The notes below the pieces were generated by a model, which had not been told where the DNA came from, did not search any database, and saw nothing but the letters and a program-made list of their open reading frames with translations. A stretch of DNA of 7,804 nt from Thermoplasmata archaeon (lineage in GTDB: Archaea > Thermoplasmatota > Thermoplasmata > Thermoplasmatales > Thermoplasmataceae): contig JAJZXP010000035.1 in NCBI GenBank assembly GCA_021806345.1, positions 1 through 7,804 of the forward strand, written 5' to 3'. Made by a program: the position numbers and the translations under genes. Below are positions 1-6,007 of this stretch, one piece after another (the first letter of the stretch is position 1; each line of letters starts with the position of its first letter).

Positions 1-1
1 T

Positions 2-172
2 GTCGCTTCCAGAATAAGCTGGAATCGTGGCAGAAAGCTTGATTCCATGAACGAAATGGAAAAGAATTTCGCTTTTGGAGAAGCCCTGGCACACATGATA
101 CACCTTTACAGAGAGAATAAGATTGAGAGAAGGGAGAAAAACGGTAGAATTTTTTTCAAAGCCCTGTTATAA
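2..172 (+). CDS. MBL-fold metallohydrolase, C-terminal fragment (5' end outside window)
   Basis: An open frame enters from the left edge and runs 56 codons to a TAA stop. The residues fit the C-terminal winged helix that follows the beta-lactamase fold in many MBL hydrolases: a Trp/Arg-rich entry (SWNRGRKLDSM), then MNEMEKNFAFGEALAHMIHL, resembling the family pattern 'M..fe+..A.gE.laHL..L', then a charged wing ending ERREKNGRIFFKAL. The metal-binding part lies outside the window, so substrate and catalytic state cannot be judged. The frame stops cleanly before an AT-rich spacer, so this seems the natural 3' end of a chromosomal gene that borders the accessory region. The family assignment comes from pattern recognition of a short piece; another winged-helix protein is possible. 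Confidence 0.6.
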   Translation, partial: VASRISWNRGRKLDSMNEMEKNFAFGEALAHMIHLYRENKIERREKNGRIFFKALL

Positions 173-179
173 TGAAGAC

Positions 180-187
180 TTTTCTTT
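180..187 (+). terminator. T-rich terminator after the MBL gene
   Basis: TTTTCTTT begins 8 nt after the stop of the upstream gene. Archaeal transcription commonly ends at such T-runs without a hairpin. No strong stem is visible here. Confidence 0.4.
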
Positions 188-288
188 CAAATATTGATCT
201 TACATAAACTCTTCATAATTTTATGCACATTTCTAAAATCTGGGGTTTATTCTATCTCCCTTAACTATTACATTACAATTTGTGCTAG

Positions 289-303
289 CAAAAGTTTATT
301 TTA
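289..303 (+). promoter_or_regulatory. Predicted BRE/TATA promoter of the SPARTA operon
   Basis: The purine-rich stretch CAAAAG (candidate BRE) is followed by the TATA-like TTTATTTTA at 295-303. With the usual archaeal spacing of about 25 nt, transcription would start near 325, giving a leader of roughly 10 nt before the ATG at 334. No Shine-Dalgarno is visible before that ATG, which fits a nearly leaderless mRNA. The rest of the 173-333 spacer is AT-rich and shows no gene. Confidence 0.45.
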
Positions 304-318
304 TTTAATCGCATTGAA

Positions 319-333
319 TTAATGTCTCATTAA
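319..333. repeat. Inverted repeat abutting the TIR-APAZ start codon
   Basis: TTAATG at 319-324 and CATTAA at 328-333 form a perfect 6-bp inverted repeat around TCT, ending at the base before the ATG at 334. It covers the predicted transcription start, so it could be an operator or a weak 5' hairpin. In such AT-rich DNA it may also be chance. Confidence 0.3.
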
Positions 334-1713
334 ATGGACACCTCTAATAACAGAAAGTATATAGGCAATTGTAAGAGAGATCATCTTTTTATAAGCTACG
401 CTGTTGAAGATAGGGCGATTGCAGACTGGATAGCTATGCGTCTAATTGCTGCAGGATACAAAGTTTGGTATGATCGCTTTAAAATGCTCGGGGGGGAATC
501 CTACCCAAGAGATATTTCTCAAGCAATACAAAAGCGTTGTTTTCGTTTAATAGCTTTGTTGTCGCGCAATTCTATACGCAAAGAAAACCCATTAAAAGAG
601 AGGACGTTAGCGATAAACGTGGGGAAAAATCTTGGAATAGACTTTTTAATACCACTGAAAATAGACGATATTCAACCTTCGGAATTTGATTTTCTCGTTT
701 CTGATATCGTATTCATCCAATTTAACAAAAGTTGGTATGAGGGATTTCTGGCTCTAATGAAGAAGCTTCAGCAATTAAAGACCCCAAAAAATCAAGTGGA
801 AAATTACTCAACAATATCCACGTGGATGAACACCATGACAGAGCCATTGATTAAAGAGGAGAGGATTTGGTCGAATCTCTTCCCCGTTACAGAATACCCA
901 CTGATAATTGAAAAACGCAAAGTTCCTTTTGGCGCCAAAATTAGTCATTTAATTAAAGATTGGCCACATTTTTACTTAAATGATGATCTTTGGAGTTTTA
1001 GCGTACCAGAAGAACACATAACAGATCCATCGGTTAAACCTATTGAATTTGAATATTCTTTAGATAATAAATGGTGGACGGGGGTACCTCGTAATGTCGT
1101 TTCAGCTCTTATAAATCAATCATTGAAATATTACTCTCTAAAGAGAGGATTGATTGAGGATCCACTTTCTGGAAGGATTTATTTTCCAGATAAACTTCTA
1201 AAAGGAAATAAACTGCAATTTAGACGGTATGATGGTACAATAACTTATGTAAATGCATGTGGTTTAAGAAATTTCAAAAGTCGTAAGGATGGGAAATATA
1301 TTTCCGAGCCCGCTATGTATCATCTTTCACCTGGATTTAAATTCTTGCCAGATGAAGTCGGGGTACCAGTAATAAGAGTAATTGTAGGTATTTTCTTTAA
1401 TGATCCGCTGAATGGCCCATTTTCAGTACGTGCTTCAAATAGACGCCGAAAAGCCTTAGCCAAAGGCTGGTGGAATTATGAATGGTATGCCAGAGTCTTG
1501 GCTATTGCTAACTGGCTTACTAATTCAAAAAGTCATGAAGTAATACTATACACAAAACATGGAAATTTGACGGTAGAAGGGACTTCTCTCTATTACACAA
1601 TTGACTTTGGTATACAAGAAAACGAATTTCTAGGTGCTTCTAGCATGGACTTCAACGAAGTAGAGGCAGAATTGGAGGAAGATGATGGACCATCAGATGA
1701 AAGTTACGACTAA
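334..1713 (+). CDS. TIR-APAZ protein, effector subunit of a SPARTA (short Argonaute) defence system
   Basis: By family knowledge, this is the NADase half of a SPARTA complex: the TIR domain hydrolyses NAD(+) once the partner Argonaute has bound guide and target. TIR spans about residues 16-145: beta-strand motif HLFISYAVED (17-26), GYKVWYDR (41-48), the BB-loop region MLGGESYPRDI (51-61), and KENPLKER around Glu89, the candidate catalytic glutamate. The APAZ region, which replaces the Ago N/L1 domains and holds the Argonaute, follows from about 175 to 440; RRRKALAKGWWNYEWYAR (370-387) is its most typical stretch. The tail from about 441 is strongly acidic (EVEAELEEDDGPSDESYD). The length of 459 aa is normal for TIR-APAZ. 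The ATG at 334 sits just past the predicted transcription start, and the frame looks intact. It overlaps the Argonaute gene by about 30 nt. A run of seven G (490-496) lies in the TIR coding part. The TIR call is strong; the APAZ call rests on motifs plus the neighbour. Confidence 0.88.
   Translation: MDTSNNRKYIGNCKRDHLFISYAVEDRAIADWIAMRLIAAGYKVWYDRFKMLGGESYPRDISQAIQKRCFRLIALLSRNSIRKENPLKERTLAINVGKNLGIDFLIPLKIDDIQPSEFDFLVSDIVFIQFNKSWYEGFLALMKKLQQLKTPKNQVENYSTISTWMNTMTEPLIKEERIWSNLFPVTEYPLIIEKRKVPFGAKISHLIKDWPHFYLNDDLWSFSVPEEHITDPSVKPIEFEYSLDNKWWTGVPRNVVSALINQSLKYYSLKRGLIEDPLSGRIYFPDKLLKGNKLQFRRYDGTITYVNACGLRNFKSRKDGKYISEPAMYHLSPGFKFLPDEVGVPVIRVIVGIFFNDPLNGPFSVRASNRRRKALAKGWWNYEWYARVLAIANWLTNSKSHEVILYTKHGNLTVEGTSLYYTIDFGIQENEFLGASSMDFNEVEAELEEDDGPSDESYD
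1674..1687 (+). promoter_or_regulatory. Shine-Dalgarno and tandem start codons of the Argonaute gene, inside TIR-APAZ
   Basis: GGAGG at 1674-1678 is a good archaeal ribosome binding site. It lies 3 nt before ATG 1682 and 6 nt before ATG 1685, so the second ATG has the better spacing and may be the true start. The same bases encode Leu-Glu-Glu-Asp-Asp of the acidic TIR-APAZ tail in the other frame. This arrangement predicts translational coupling of the two subunits. Confidence 0.65.
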
Positions 1714-3217
1714 GCTTATAAAGTTGAAAGAACCAGATCTTGTGTTCTCCCAAGGTCAACGGTTATCAGACCCAAAAATAGGGCTATCTGTATTTGGACC
1801 TGTGGATAAAGAAAGTCCACCACACCCGCGTAATGTTTCCTATGGAGTAATAGGAACGCCTAAAGGAATTGACTTAGTTATAAACTTTATCAAATTACTT
1901 AACGGACCCATAGTCTCTCAATATTATTATCCAAATGGGGAGAAACTTTGGCCACCTTTTCCTGGGTTTACAGTTGCATTTGATTCAACATTGCCGTACA
2001 ATCCAACAAAGATTTTTGTAATTGATGAAGGTAAATTAAACAAAGCTGCTATGGAATTAGACCCAAATAAGAGGGCATTCAATGTTGTTAATTTATTTCT
2101 TGAAGGAGTAATTCACTTGCAAGGACTTGACGAGAAATATGATGTAATATTATGTATAGTTCCAGAAACCGTTTATTTGAATTGCCGGCCGAATAGTAAC
2201 CTTAATTCTGGAATCGGGGAAAAAGTTACTTTTAATGTCAGAAAAGCAAGAGCCAGAACAATAGTAGATGTCTTTGGTGAAAGTAATCTAATGTACCGCT
2301 ACTCTGTGGATTTCAGAAGACAAATCAAAGCCAGGTCCATGGAGTTAAGGAATCCTGTCCCACTCCAGATTCTTCGTGAATCCACTCTCGAGACGCAGGA
2401 AGAGCCTGATGCCAAATTTGGACCTTCTAAATCACCACTTTCTGACAGGGCATGGAACATAAGCACGACTCTTTACTTTAAGTCAGGTGGTAAACCATGG
2501 AAACTTGACACAGCACGTGAAGGGGTCTGTTATTTAGGTATTGTCTTTCGAAGATTGGATCCTACAATTGGAGACCAAACGGCTTGTTCAGCTGCATTAA
2601 TGTTTCTTGATTCCGGGGATGGCAATGTTGTTAGAGGAGATTTCGGGCCTTGGTATTCGCCTAAAAATGAACAGTTTCACTTAAGCAAAGATGCAGCAAA
2701 GAATTTGCTTGAAAAAGTACTGTCAACCTATCAAAAATTAGAGGGAAAACCACTGAATGAGGTTTTTCTTCACTATAGGGCATGGATCAACAAAGATGAG
2801 TATGAAGGATTCCAACTTGCATGTCCTACTGGGGTTAAGTTGGTGTGTGTTAGGGTGAATCAAGAAAAGAAAGAAGTAAGATTGTATAGAGAGGGGACAA
2901 AACCGGTCATAAGGGGAACGCTCCTTAGAGTTAACGGTAAGAGATGCTATTTATTTAGCACTGGATATAAACCATATCTTGGCACTTATGATGGATGGGA
3001 AACTCCTGCACCTTTGAGAATAGATATTCAGTATGGAGAGGCCGATATAGTTCAGGTAGCAAAGGACATTCTAGGTTTAACTAAACTTAATTTCAACGAA
3101 TGCAAATTTGGAGATGCCATGCCAGTAACGATTGGTTTTTCGGACGCTGTTGGTGAGATATTAGTTTCCAATCCTGACATAAGAGAACCAGATCCGAGGT
3201 TCAAATTCTATATATAA
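1682..3217 (+). CDS. Short prokaryotic Argonaute (MID-PIWI), SPARTA sensor subunit
   Basis: Predicted guide-binding subunit that, with TIR-APAZ, senses complementary nucleic acid and triggers NAD(+) loss. At 511 aa (510 from the second ATG) it has the usual size of short pAgos, which contain only MID and PIWI. The MID part lies in about residues 50-240: DFRRQIKARS (210-219) followed by NPVPLQILRESTLE fits the guide 5'-phosphate pocket with its conserved Gln and Lys. PIWI follows from about 255. In YLGIVF (284-289) a Val stands where active Argonautes have the first catalytic Asp, and FLHYRAW (362-368) lacks the expected Asp after 'hR', so slicing should be absent, as in other short pAgos. The C-terminal block DAMPVTIGFSDAVGEIL (478-494) and terminal FKFYI are also typical of PIWI ends. 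The gene is cotranscribed with TIR-APAZ, overlaps its end and looks intact. The residue-level catalytic assignments are by eye. Confidence 0.88.
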   Translation: MMDHQMKVTTKLIKLKEPDLVFSQGQRLSDPKIGLSVFGPVDKESPPHPRNVSYGVIGTPKGIDLVINFIKLLNGPIVSQYYYPNGEKLWPPFPGFTVAFDSTLPYNPTKIFVIDEGKLNKAAMELDPNKRAFNVVNLFLEGVIHLQGLDEKYDVILCIVPETVYLNCRPNSNLNSGIGEKVTFNVRKARARTIVDVFGESNLMYRYSVDFRRQIKARSMELRNPVPLQILRESTLETQEEPDAKFGPSKSPLSDRAWNISTTLYFKSGGKPWKLDTAREGVCYLGIVFRRLDPTIGDQTACSAALMFLDSGDGNVVRGDFGPWYSPKNEQFHLSKDAAKNLLEKVLSTYQKLEGKPLNEVFLHYRAWINKDEYEGFQLACPTGVKLVCVRVNQEKKEVRLYREGTKPVIRGTLLRVNGKRCYLFSTGYKPYLGTYDGWETPAPLRIDIQYGEADIVQVAKDILGLTKLNFNECKFGDAMPVTIGFSDAVGEILVSNPDIREPDPRFKFYI

Positions 3218-3237
3218 ATTAGAACTTACCTCAAAAA

Positions 3238-3242
3238 TTTTT
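3238..3242 (+). terminator. T-run after the SPARTA operon
   Basis: A TTTTT tract about 20 nt after the Argonaute stop, inside the AT-rich stretch 3232-3260, is the likely operon end. The following bases up to 3364 hold no convincing gene on either strand. Confidence 0.35.
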
Positions 3243-3364
3243 AAAAAATTCGAAAATTATAGTGCTTTGCACATTTCAACGTACTAACGTCGTTTCTCTC
3301 AGAATGTTGTAATATTGCACCTTCAAATTAATCTCCTGGCTAATCTAATCCAGTCTGTTTGCTT

Positions 3365-3646
3365 CTATCCCCTCCCGAAGGTTCTCTTGAGATCATAATC
3401 CCTCTTCAGTATCCGTAGAAGCTTGTTTATCCACAATCGTATCCTGACACCTGAAAGATTGTTTCCTTCTATGAGCGCGCGCGTCTTTTCTTTATATGGA
3501 ACCATCTTTGATCCTCTATTCCTTATCTCCTTTCCATTCGGTTCTGATTTTAGATATTTTCGCACGTTGTTCCTTGATGTGTTGATCTCCCTTGCGATGA
3601 ACTTTATGCTTATTCCATTGTCCTTAACATTACATATATTCTCCAT
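3365..3646 (-). pseudogene. IstA-like IS21 transposase, N-terminal remnant
   Basis: The open frame read from the ATG at 3646 has the sequence order of an IS21 IstA N-terminus: a helix-turn-helix (GISIKFIAREINTSRNNVRKYL), then a linker with SKMVPYKEKTRALIEGNNLSGVRI, which resembles the 'LSavRI(y/f)e' block of IstA. After that point the frame no longer matches and ends at TAG (3365). Pieces resembling the next IstA segment appear in neighbouring frames, indicating a frameshift. Only about 94 codons of a roughly 400-500-codon gene remain. GGGAGG just before the ATG is a plausible ribosome site, though unusually close. The frame stays open for 33 codons upstream, but those read like element-end DNA rather than protein. 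Confidence 0.55.
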
Positions 3647-3744
3647 ACCTCCCGACCATACAACTAAGACCACTTTCGGGGCATGGACAGAGGGCAAAAT
3701 TAAATCGGCGATATATGTCAATTTTCTTCCAGCGAAAATGTACA
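3365..3744 (-). mobile_element. Decayed fragment of an IS21-like insertion sequence
   Basis: The fragment contains the start of an IstA-type transposase gene and, at 3744 reading on the - strand, a possible element tip TGTACATTTTCGCTGG followed by AATTGACATATATCGCC and AATTTTG stretches. These resemble the subterminal repeats of IS21 elements. The rest of IstA and all of the helper IstB are missing, so the element cannot move itself. It lies directly against the decayed IS5-like transposase gene at the point where that reading frame breaks off. The exact ends and target duplication cannot be set from this window. Confidence 0.45.
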
Positions 3745-3748
3745 AAAA

Positions 3749-3763
3749 TTAAACGGCGTTTAA
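3749..3763. repeat. Inverted repeat at the junction of the two IS remnants
   Basis: TTAAAC and GTTTAA flank GGC, a perfect 6-bp inverted repeat located between the IS21-like tip (3744) and the last recognisable codon of the IS5-like transposase (Ser of AVDS, ending near 3764). It may belong to the insertion target or to the element end. Confidence 0.3.
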
Positions 3764-4158
3764 AGGAATCTACAGCACATTCAACAGGTCTTCCAGTAGA
3801 GTTATGAATCGTTGGTACAATCTTTCTTATCCCTCGGAAGATGCTTGTATAGCAGACATTTGTAATGCCAGTTATCCATACAAATATTCTGGAAATTCCT
3901 GCCAGTGATTTAAAAGGTCCACTTTACATTACCTTAGCTTTGCAAGGAATGTTATGAATGCATTTGATAAGGATAACTTCTCTTACCATTATTGTTCTTT
4001 TTAAACAGATTTTTCAAGTAGATGAGAAATGGTGGATCCATAATATCCTCTATCCGGTTTACAACTGGTGTGTTATACCTATTAAACCTTATGCTTGATT
4101 CAATTTGATACCTTCTTGTGATTCGACTACTTATAGCAGTGATTTGTTGTAGTGTCAA
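3764..4158 (-). pseudogene. IS5-family DDE transposase, frameshifted and 3'-truncated
   Basis: Read on the - strand, pieces in different frames join into the N-terminal half of an archaeal IS5-type transposase. The first piece (4158-3952) contains RFNRYNTPVVNRIEDIMDPP and FKKNNNGKRSYPYQ. Then a frame with FITFLAKLR follows, and after a further shift and a stop codon the piece SGPFKSLAGISRIFVWITG, NVCYTSIFRGIRKIVPTI, STGRPVECAVDS (3923-3764). The 'YtsIFRrIrki ... PVEcAVDSTG' pattern is typical of this family, and the Asp of AVDS would be the first catalytic residue. The match stops exactly there, where the IS21-like fragment begins, so the remaining DDE domain is absent. At least two frameshifts and one stop make the gene dead. 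The first piece alone is too short for certainty; the last piece carries the call. Confidence 0.6.
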
Positions 4159-4168
4159 AACAACAAAT
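4142..4168. repeat. 9-bp perfect inverted repeat before the IS5-like transposase
   Basis: ATTTGTTGT (4142-4150) and ACAACAAAT (4160-4168) pair perfectly around a 9-nt loop. It overlaps the first codons of the transposase remnant, so it may be a regulatory hairpin or part of the element end. Confidence 0.45.
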
Positions 4169-4173
4169 TGTCC

Positions 4174-4197
4174 CCGCTGTATCTAATAATACAGTGG
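4174..4197. repeat. Hairpin CCGCTGTAT / ATACAGTGG
   Basis: Bases 4174-4182 pair with 4189-4197 (eight Watson-Crick pairs and one G-T) around the 6-nt loop CTAATA. It lies six bases from the preceding inverted repeat. Together they could mark the terminus of the IS5-like element or a transcription stop for the opposite strand. Confidence 0.4.
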
Positions 4198-4284
4198 AAT
4201 TAAGCATCACACAATCTCATAAATAACATATAAACTATCTTGAAAACAGAATTCGACTAATTTTTAAGGTAAAAAATTTTCAGC

Positions 4285-4634
4285 ATTTGATACAGACAGC
4301 AACGTATGGGGAGAGTGCGATTATAGCAGCAAATGACATTCCTGGAAGATACCGATGTTGTGGTATATTATACCTTAGATAATCCTTTAGGTCATGATAC
4401 TGACATTAAGCACTTCGAAAGATTGAAGGGCCAAACAATAAATTTACAGTCTCTTGTTCAGCTTGGTTTTTTACTCTCGGGAGATGGAACAATATCGAAA
4501 ACAATCAATTTAAAATAAAAGAACTATTAAGTAGTGATTACTTCAAAGTCACCTTGAATGCATGAAGTACAATGGATAGTGTAAAGGCATTCTTGGTTGA
4601 AAAAAAGCTAGGTTTTAGAGATTACAATGGTTGA
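4285..4634 (+). pseudogene. Broken gene of unknown function
   Basis: Three coding-like pieces follow each other on the + strand in different frames: TATYGESAIIAANDIP (from about 4290), then the ATG-initiated piece at 4333-4518 with FLEDTDVVVYYTLDNPLG, DIKHFERLKGQTINLQSLV and LGFLLSGDG, then, after a frameshift near 4490, NNQFKIKELLSSDYFKVTLNA, a TGA stop (4563-4565), and STMDSVKAFLVEKKLGF to the TGA at 4632. The change of frame with continuing protein-like composition suggests one decayed gene rather than separate small genes. The 'DVVVYyTlDNPLG' block vaguely recalls a nucleotide-binding dehydrogenase domain, but I do not recognise the family. No ribosome site precedes the ATG at 4333. Confidence 0.35.
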
Positions 4635-5006
4635 ATAATAAAACAAAAAGCATATTCGAGAAGCGTATACGACTCGCTTTTTGATATGAGATAACATAAT
4701 AAATGCAGGAATCTTAGGATAAAAATTATTCATGTAAAGTTGGATTTATAGCCAAGTTTACATTGTGTAAGCCTCGGGAGAATGAGAGTACAATTTTAGC
4801 TGCTAAATAGCGTCGCTTCAAATCTGCTTTTTAAGGAAAAATTTTGGTATATCATTCCTAGACAAAGTATAAATTTATTCTCGGGAAAAGAGTGGGAATC
4901 GGAATAATTAAAATTTCCTCGCACTATAATTAAGAAATAATTGTCGCACTGGTACAAACTAAAGAGACTGTCTGCTCTCCTGAGTGAGTGTAAATTAACT
5001 TTAGTT
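4635..5006. other. AT-rich stretch without a recognisable gene
   Basis: No convincing open frame on either strand. It holds a nested inverted repeat: AAAAAGC (4645-4651) against GCTTTTT (4676-4682), with CGAG/CTCG and the palindrome CGTATACG (4664-4671) inside. A short hairpin near 4961-4978 could end the methyltransferase transcript coming from the right. Otherwise it looks like decayed DNA. Confidence 0.5.
4961..4978 (-). terminator. Possible terminator of the methyltransferase operon
   Basis: On the - strand, AGAG (4978-4975) pairs with CTCT (4966-4963), followed by TTTAG and TTTG. It lies about 30 nt after the methyltransferase stop. The stem is short, so the call is weak. Confidence 0.22.
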
Positions 5007-5780
5007 CTATAAATATATGATTTCTAGCTGGCCTCTGTCTATAGTGGCCTGAGGTGTGTTCATACGTTTTCTAATTATTGATAAATACCTTGGGTTCTTT
5101 TCTATTCCTATTGAATTCCTGCCGTAGTATTCTGCTACAACAGATGTTGTGCCAGAGCCCAGAAACGGGTCCAAAACACAATCTCCCTCGTTTGTGCATG
5201 CAAGGATAATGCGCTTAAGCAATTCAAATGGCTTCTGCGTGGGGTGGTCACCAGCCCATTTTTCGCTCTTTGGAGTTAGAGGAATTTCCCACATGTTCCT
5301 CATTTGCTTTCCATAGTTTATGGCACGCATAACGTCGTAGTTGAAGACCCATTTCGTCTTTGAGTGATTTTTCACTGCCCATATCAAATGCTCCGTGCTT
5401 TCTGTAAACATCCTACGAGTTATGTTAGGTTGTGCATTTGGTTTAAACCATACTATGCTGTTGTTTATCTTTGCATCAAGATGTTGAAGAATGAAACCAA
5501 TCTGGTACATATTATGGAACGACCCGCATACCCATATGCTTCCTCCTTGCTTCAGAACCCTCATACATTCTGTTATCCAGTTGAGATTAAATTCAAAAAG
5601 TTCATCCTTTGTGAAAATATCCCATGCCTCCTGTAATGTGATGTGTTTGCTGTATTTCCAACCTAAACCTTTTTTCTTAGACAATCCGTACGGAGGGTCG
5701 GCGAAAACCAAGTCTATTGAGTTTTTTGGGATAGTCTTTAGAATCTCCAGACTATCGCCCGTATAGATTACATGTTTCAT
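5007..5780 (-). CDS. Beta-class DNA methyltransferase (DPPY; probably N6-adenine)
   Basis: Transfers a methyl group from S-adenosylmethionine to a base in a specific DNA site. Motif IV comes first (LVFADPPYGL, DPPY at residues 28-31), the HPTQKP motif X at 179-184, and the SAM-binding motif I last (CVLDPFLGSGTT, about 201-212), followed by GIEKNPRY. This order defines the beta class of amino-methyltransferases, and DPPY favours adenine N6 (N4-cytosine enzymes usually have SPPY). VCGSFHNMYQIGFILQ and WFKPNAQPN match the MboII/HinfI-type branch. The length of 257 aa is complete for this class, and the target region between motifs IV and X is short, as in single-domain type II enzymes. The ATG at 5780 overlaps the stop of the upstream regulator (ATGA), and GGAG lies 8 nt before it. 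Recognition sequence cannot be read. It is the modification half of a likely restriction-modification locus, or an orphan methylase. Confidence 0.9.
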   Translation of the reverse strand: MKHVIYTGDSLEILKTIPKNSIDLVFADPPYGLSKKKGLGWKYSKHITLQEAWDIFTKDELFEFNLNWITECMRVLKQGGSIWVCGSFHNMYQIGFILQHLDAKINNSIVWFKPNAQPNITRRMFTESTEHLIWAVKNHSKTKWVFNYDVMRAINYGKQMRNMWEIPLTPKSEKWAGDHPTQKPFELLKRIILACTNEGDCVLDPFLGSGTTSVVAEYYGRNSIGIEKNPRYLSIIRKRMNTPQATIDRGQLEIIYL

Positions 5781-5926
5781 TTATTATTCTCCGTGTTTCT
5801 TCTGATCCATTCCTTCATCAGCGAGTTAACTTTGGTAGATACCTTAATGTCCATGTTTTCACAGAGTTCCTTGAACCTGAATAGAACATCTTCATCTACC
5901 GTTATATTAAGTGATACCTTTGTCAT
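5777..5926 (-). CDS. Small ribbon-helix-helix DNA-binding protein, probable autoregulator
   Basis: A 49-aa protein beginning MTKVSLNITVDEDVLFRFKELCENM and ending MKEWIRRNTENNK. It has the ribbon-helix-helix layout: an N-terminal beta strand with alternating residues (KVSLNITVD), helix 1 (EDVLFRFKELCEN), and helix 2 (VSTKVNSLMKEWIRR). Such proteins bind DNA as dimers and often control their own operon or act as antitoxins. The start at 5926 is chosen because GGGAG lies 8 nt upstream; the frame is open to an ATG at 5977, but those extra residues look like promoter DNA. The stop overlaps the methyltransferase ATG, so the two are translationally coupled. It probably sets methyltransferase, and perhaps partner, expression by binding the repeats at 5942-5969. 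An antitoxin role cannot be excluded, but no toxin is visible. Confidence 0.75.
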   Translation of the reverse strand: MTKVSLNITVDEDVLFRFKELCENMDIKVSTKVNSLMKEWIRRNTENNK

Positions 5927-5941
5927 ATCATCATCTCCCAA

Positions 5942-5969
5942 GATTAATGTTGATTTATGATGATTTATG
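5942..5969. repeat. Three direct repeats at 10-bp spacing, candidate RHH operator
   Basis: GATTAATG (5942-5949), GATTTATG (5952-5959) and GATTTATG (5962-5969) recur every 10 bp, one helical turn. Ribbon-helix-helix dimers typically bind such phased direct repeats cooperatively. They lie between the shared TATA element and the start of the small regulator, where binding would block its transcription. Confidence 0.5.
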
Positions 5970-5980
5970 CGTATCAAATA

Positions 5981-5991
5981 GTTTATTTAAA
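5981..5991. promoter_or_regulatory. Bidirectional TATA element between regulator and 175-aa gene
   Basis: The near-palindromic GTTTATTTAAA can be read as a TATA box on either strand. On the + strand it lies about 25 nt before the ATG at 6008, so that mRNA would be leaderless. On the - strand it would start transcription near 5960, giving a leader of about 33 nt with the Shine-Dalgarno GGGAG. The + strand box is the better placed one. Confidence 0.42.
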
Positions 5992-6007
5992 CCTTCGTTA
6001 CACTTTG

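Noticed and set aside
3423..3752. 109-codon + strand ORF
   Set aside because: It lies antisense to the IstA-like remnant, whose helix-turn-helix content on the - strand is recognisable; this frame shows no domain logic and no start signals.
5364..5766. Two + strand ORFs of about 90 codons inside the methyltransferase gene
   Set aside because: They are antisense to a gene with clear catalytic motifs and look like shadow frames.
5772..5960. 62-codon + strand ORF opposite the RHH gene
   Set aside because: The - strand protein has a clear RHH pattern, Shine-Dalgarno and coupled stop, so this is a shadow.
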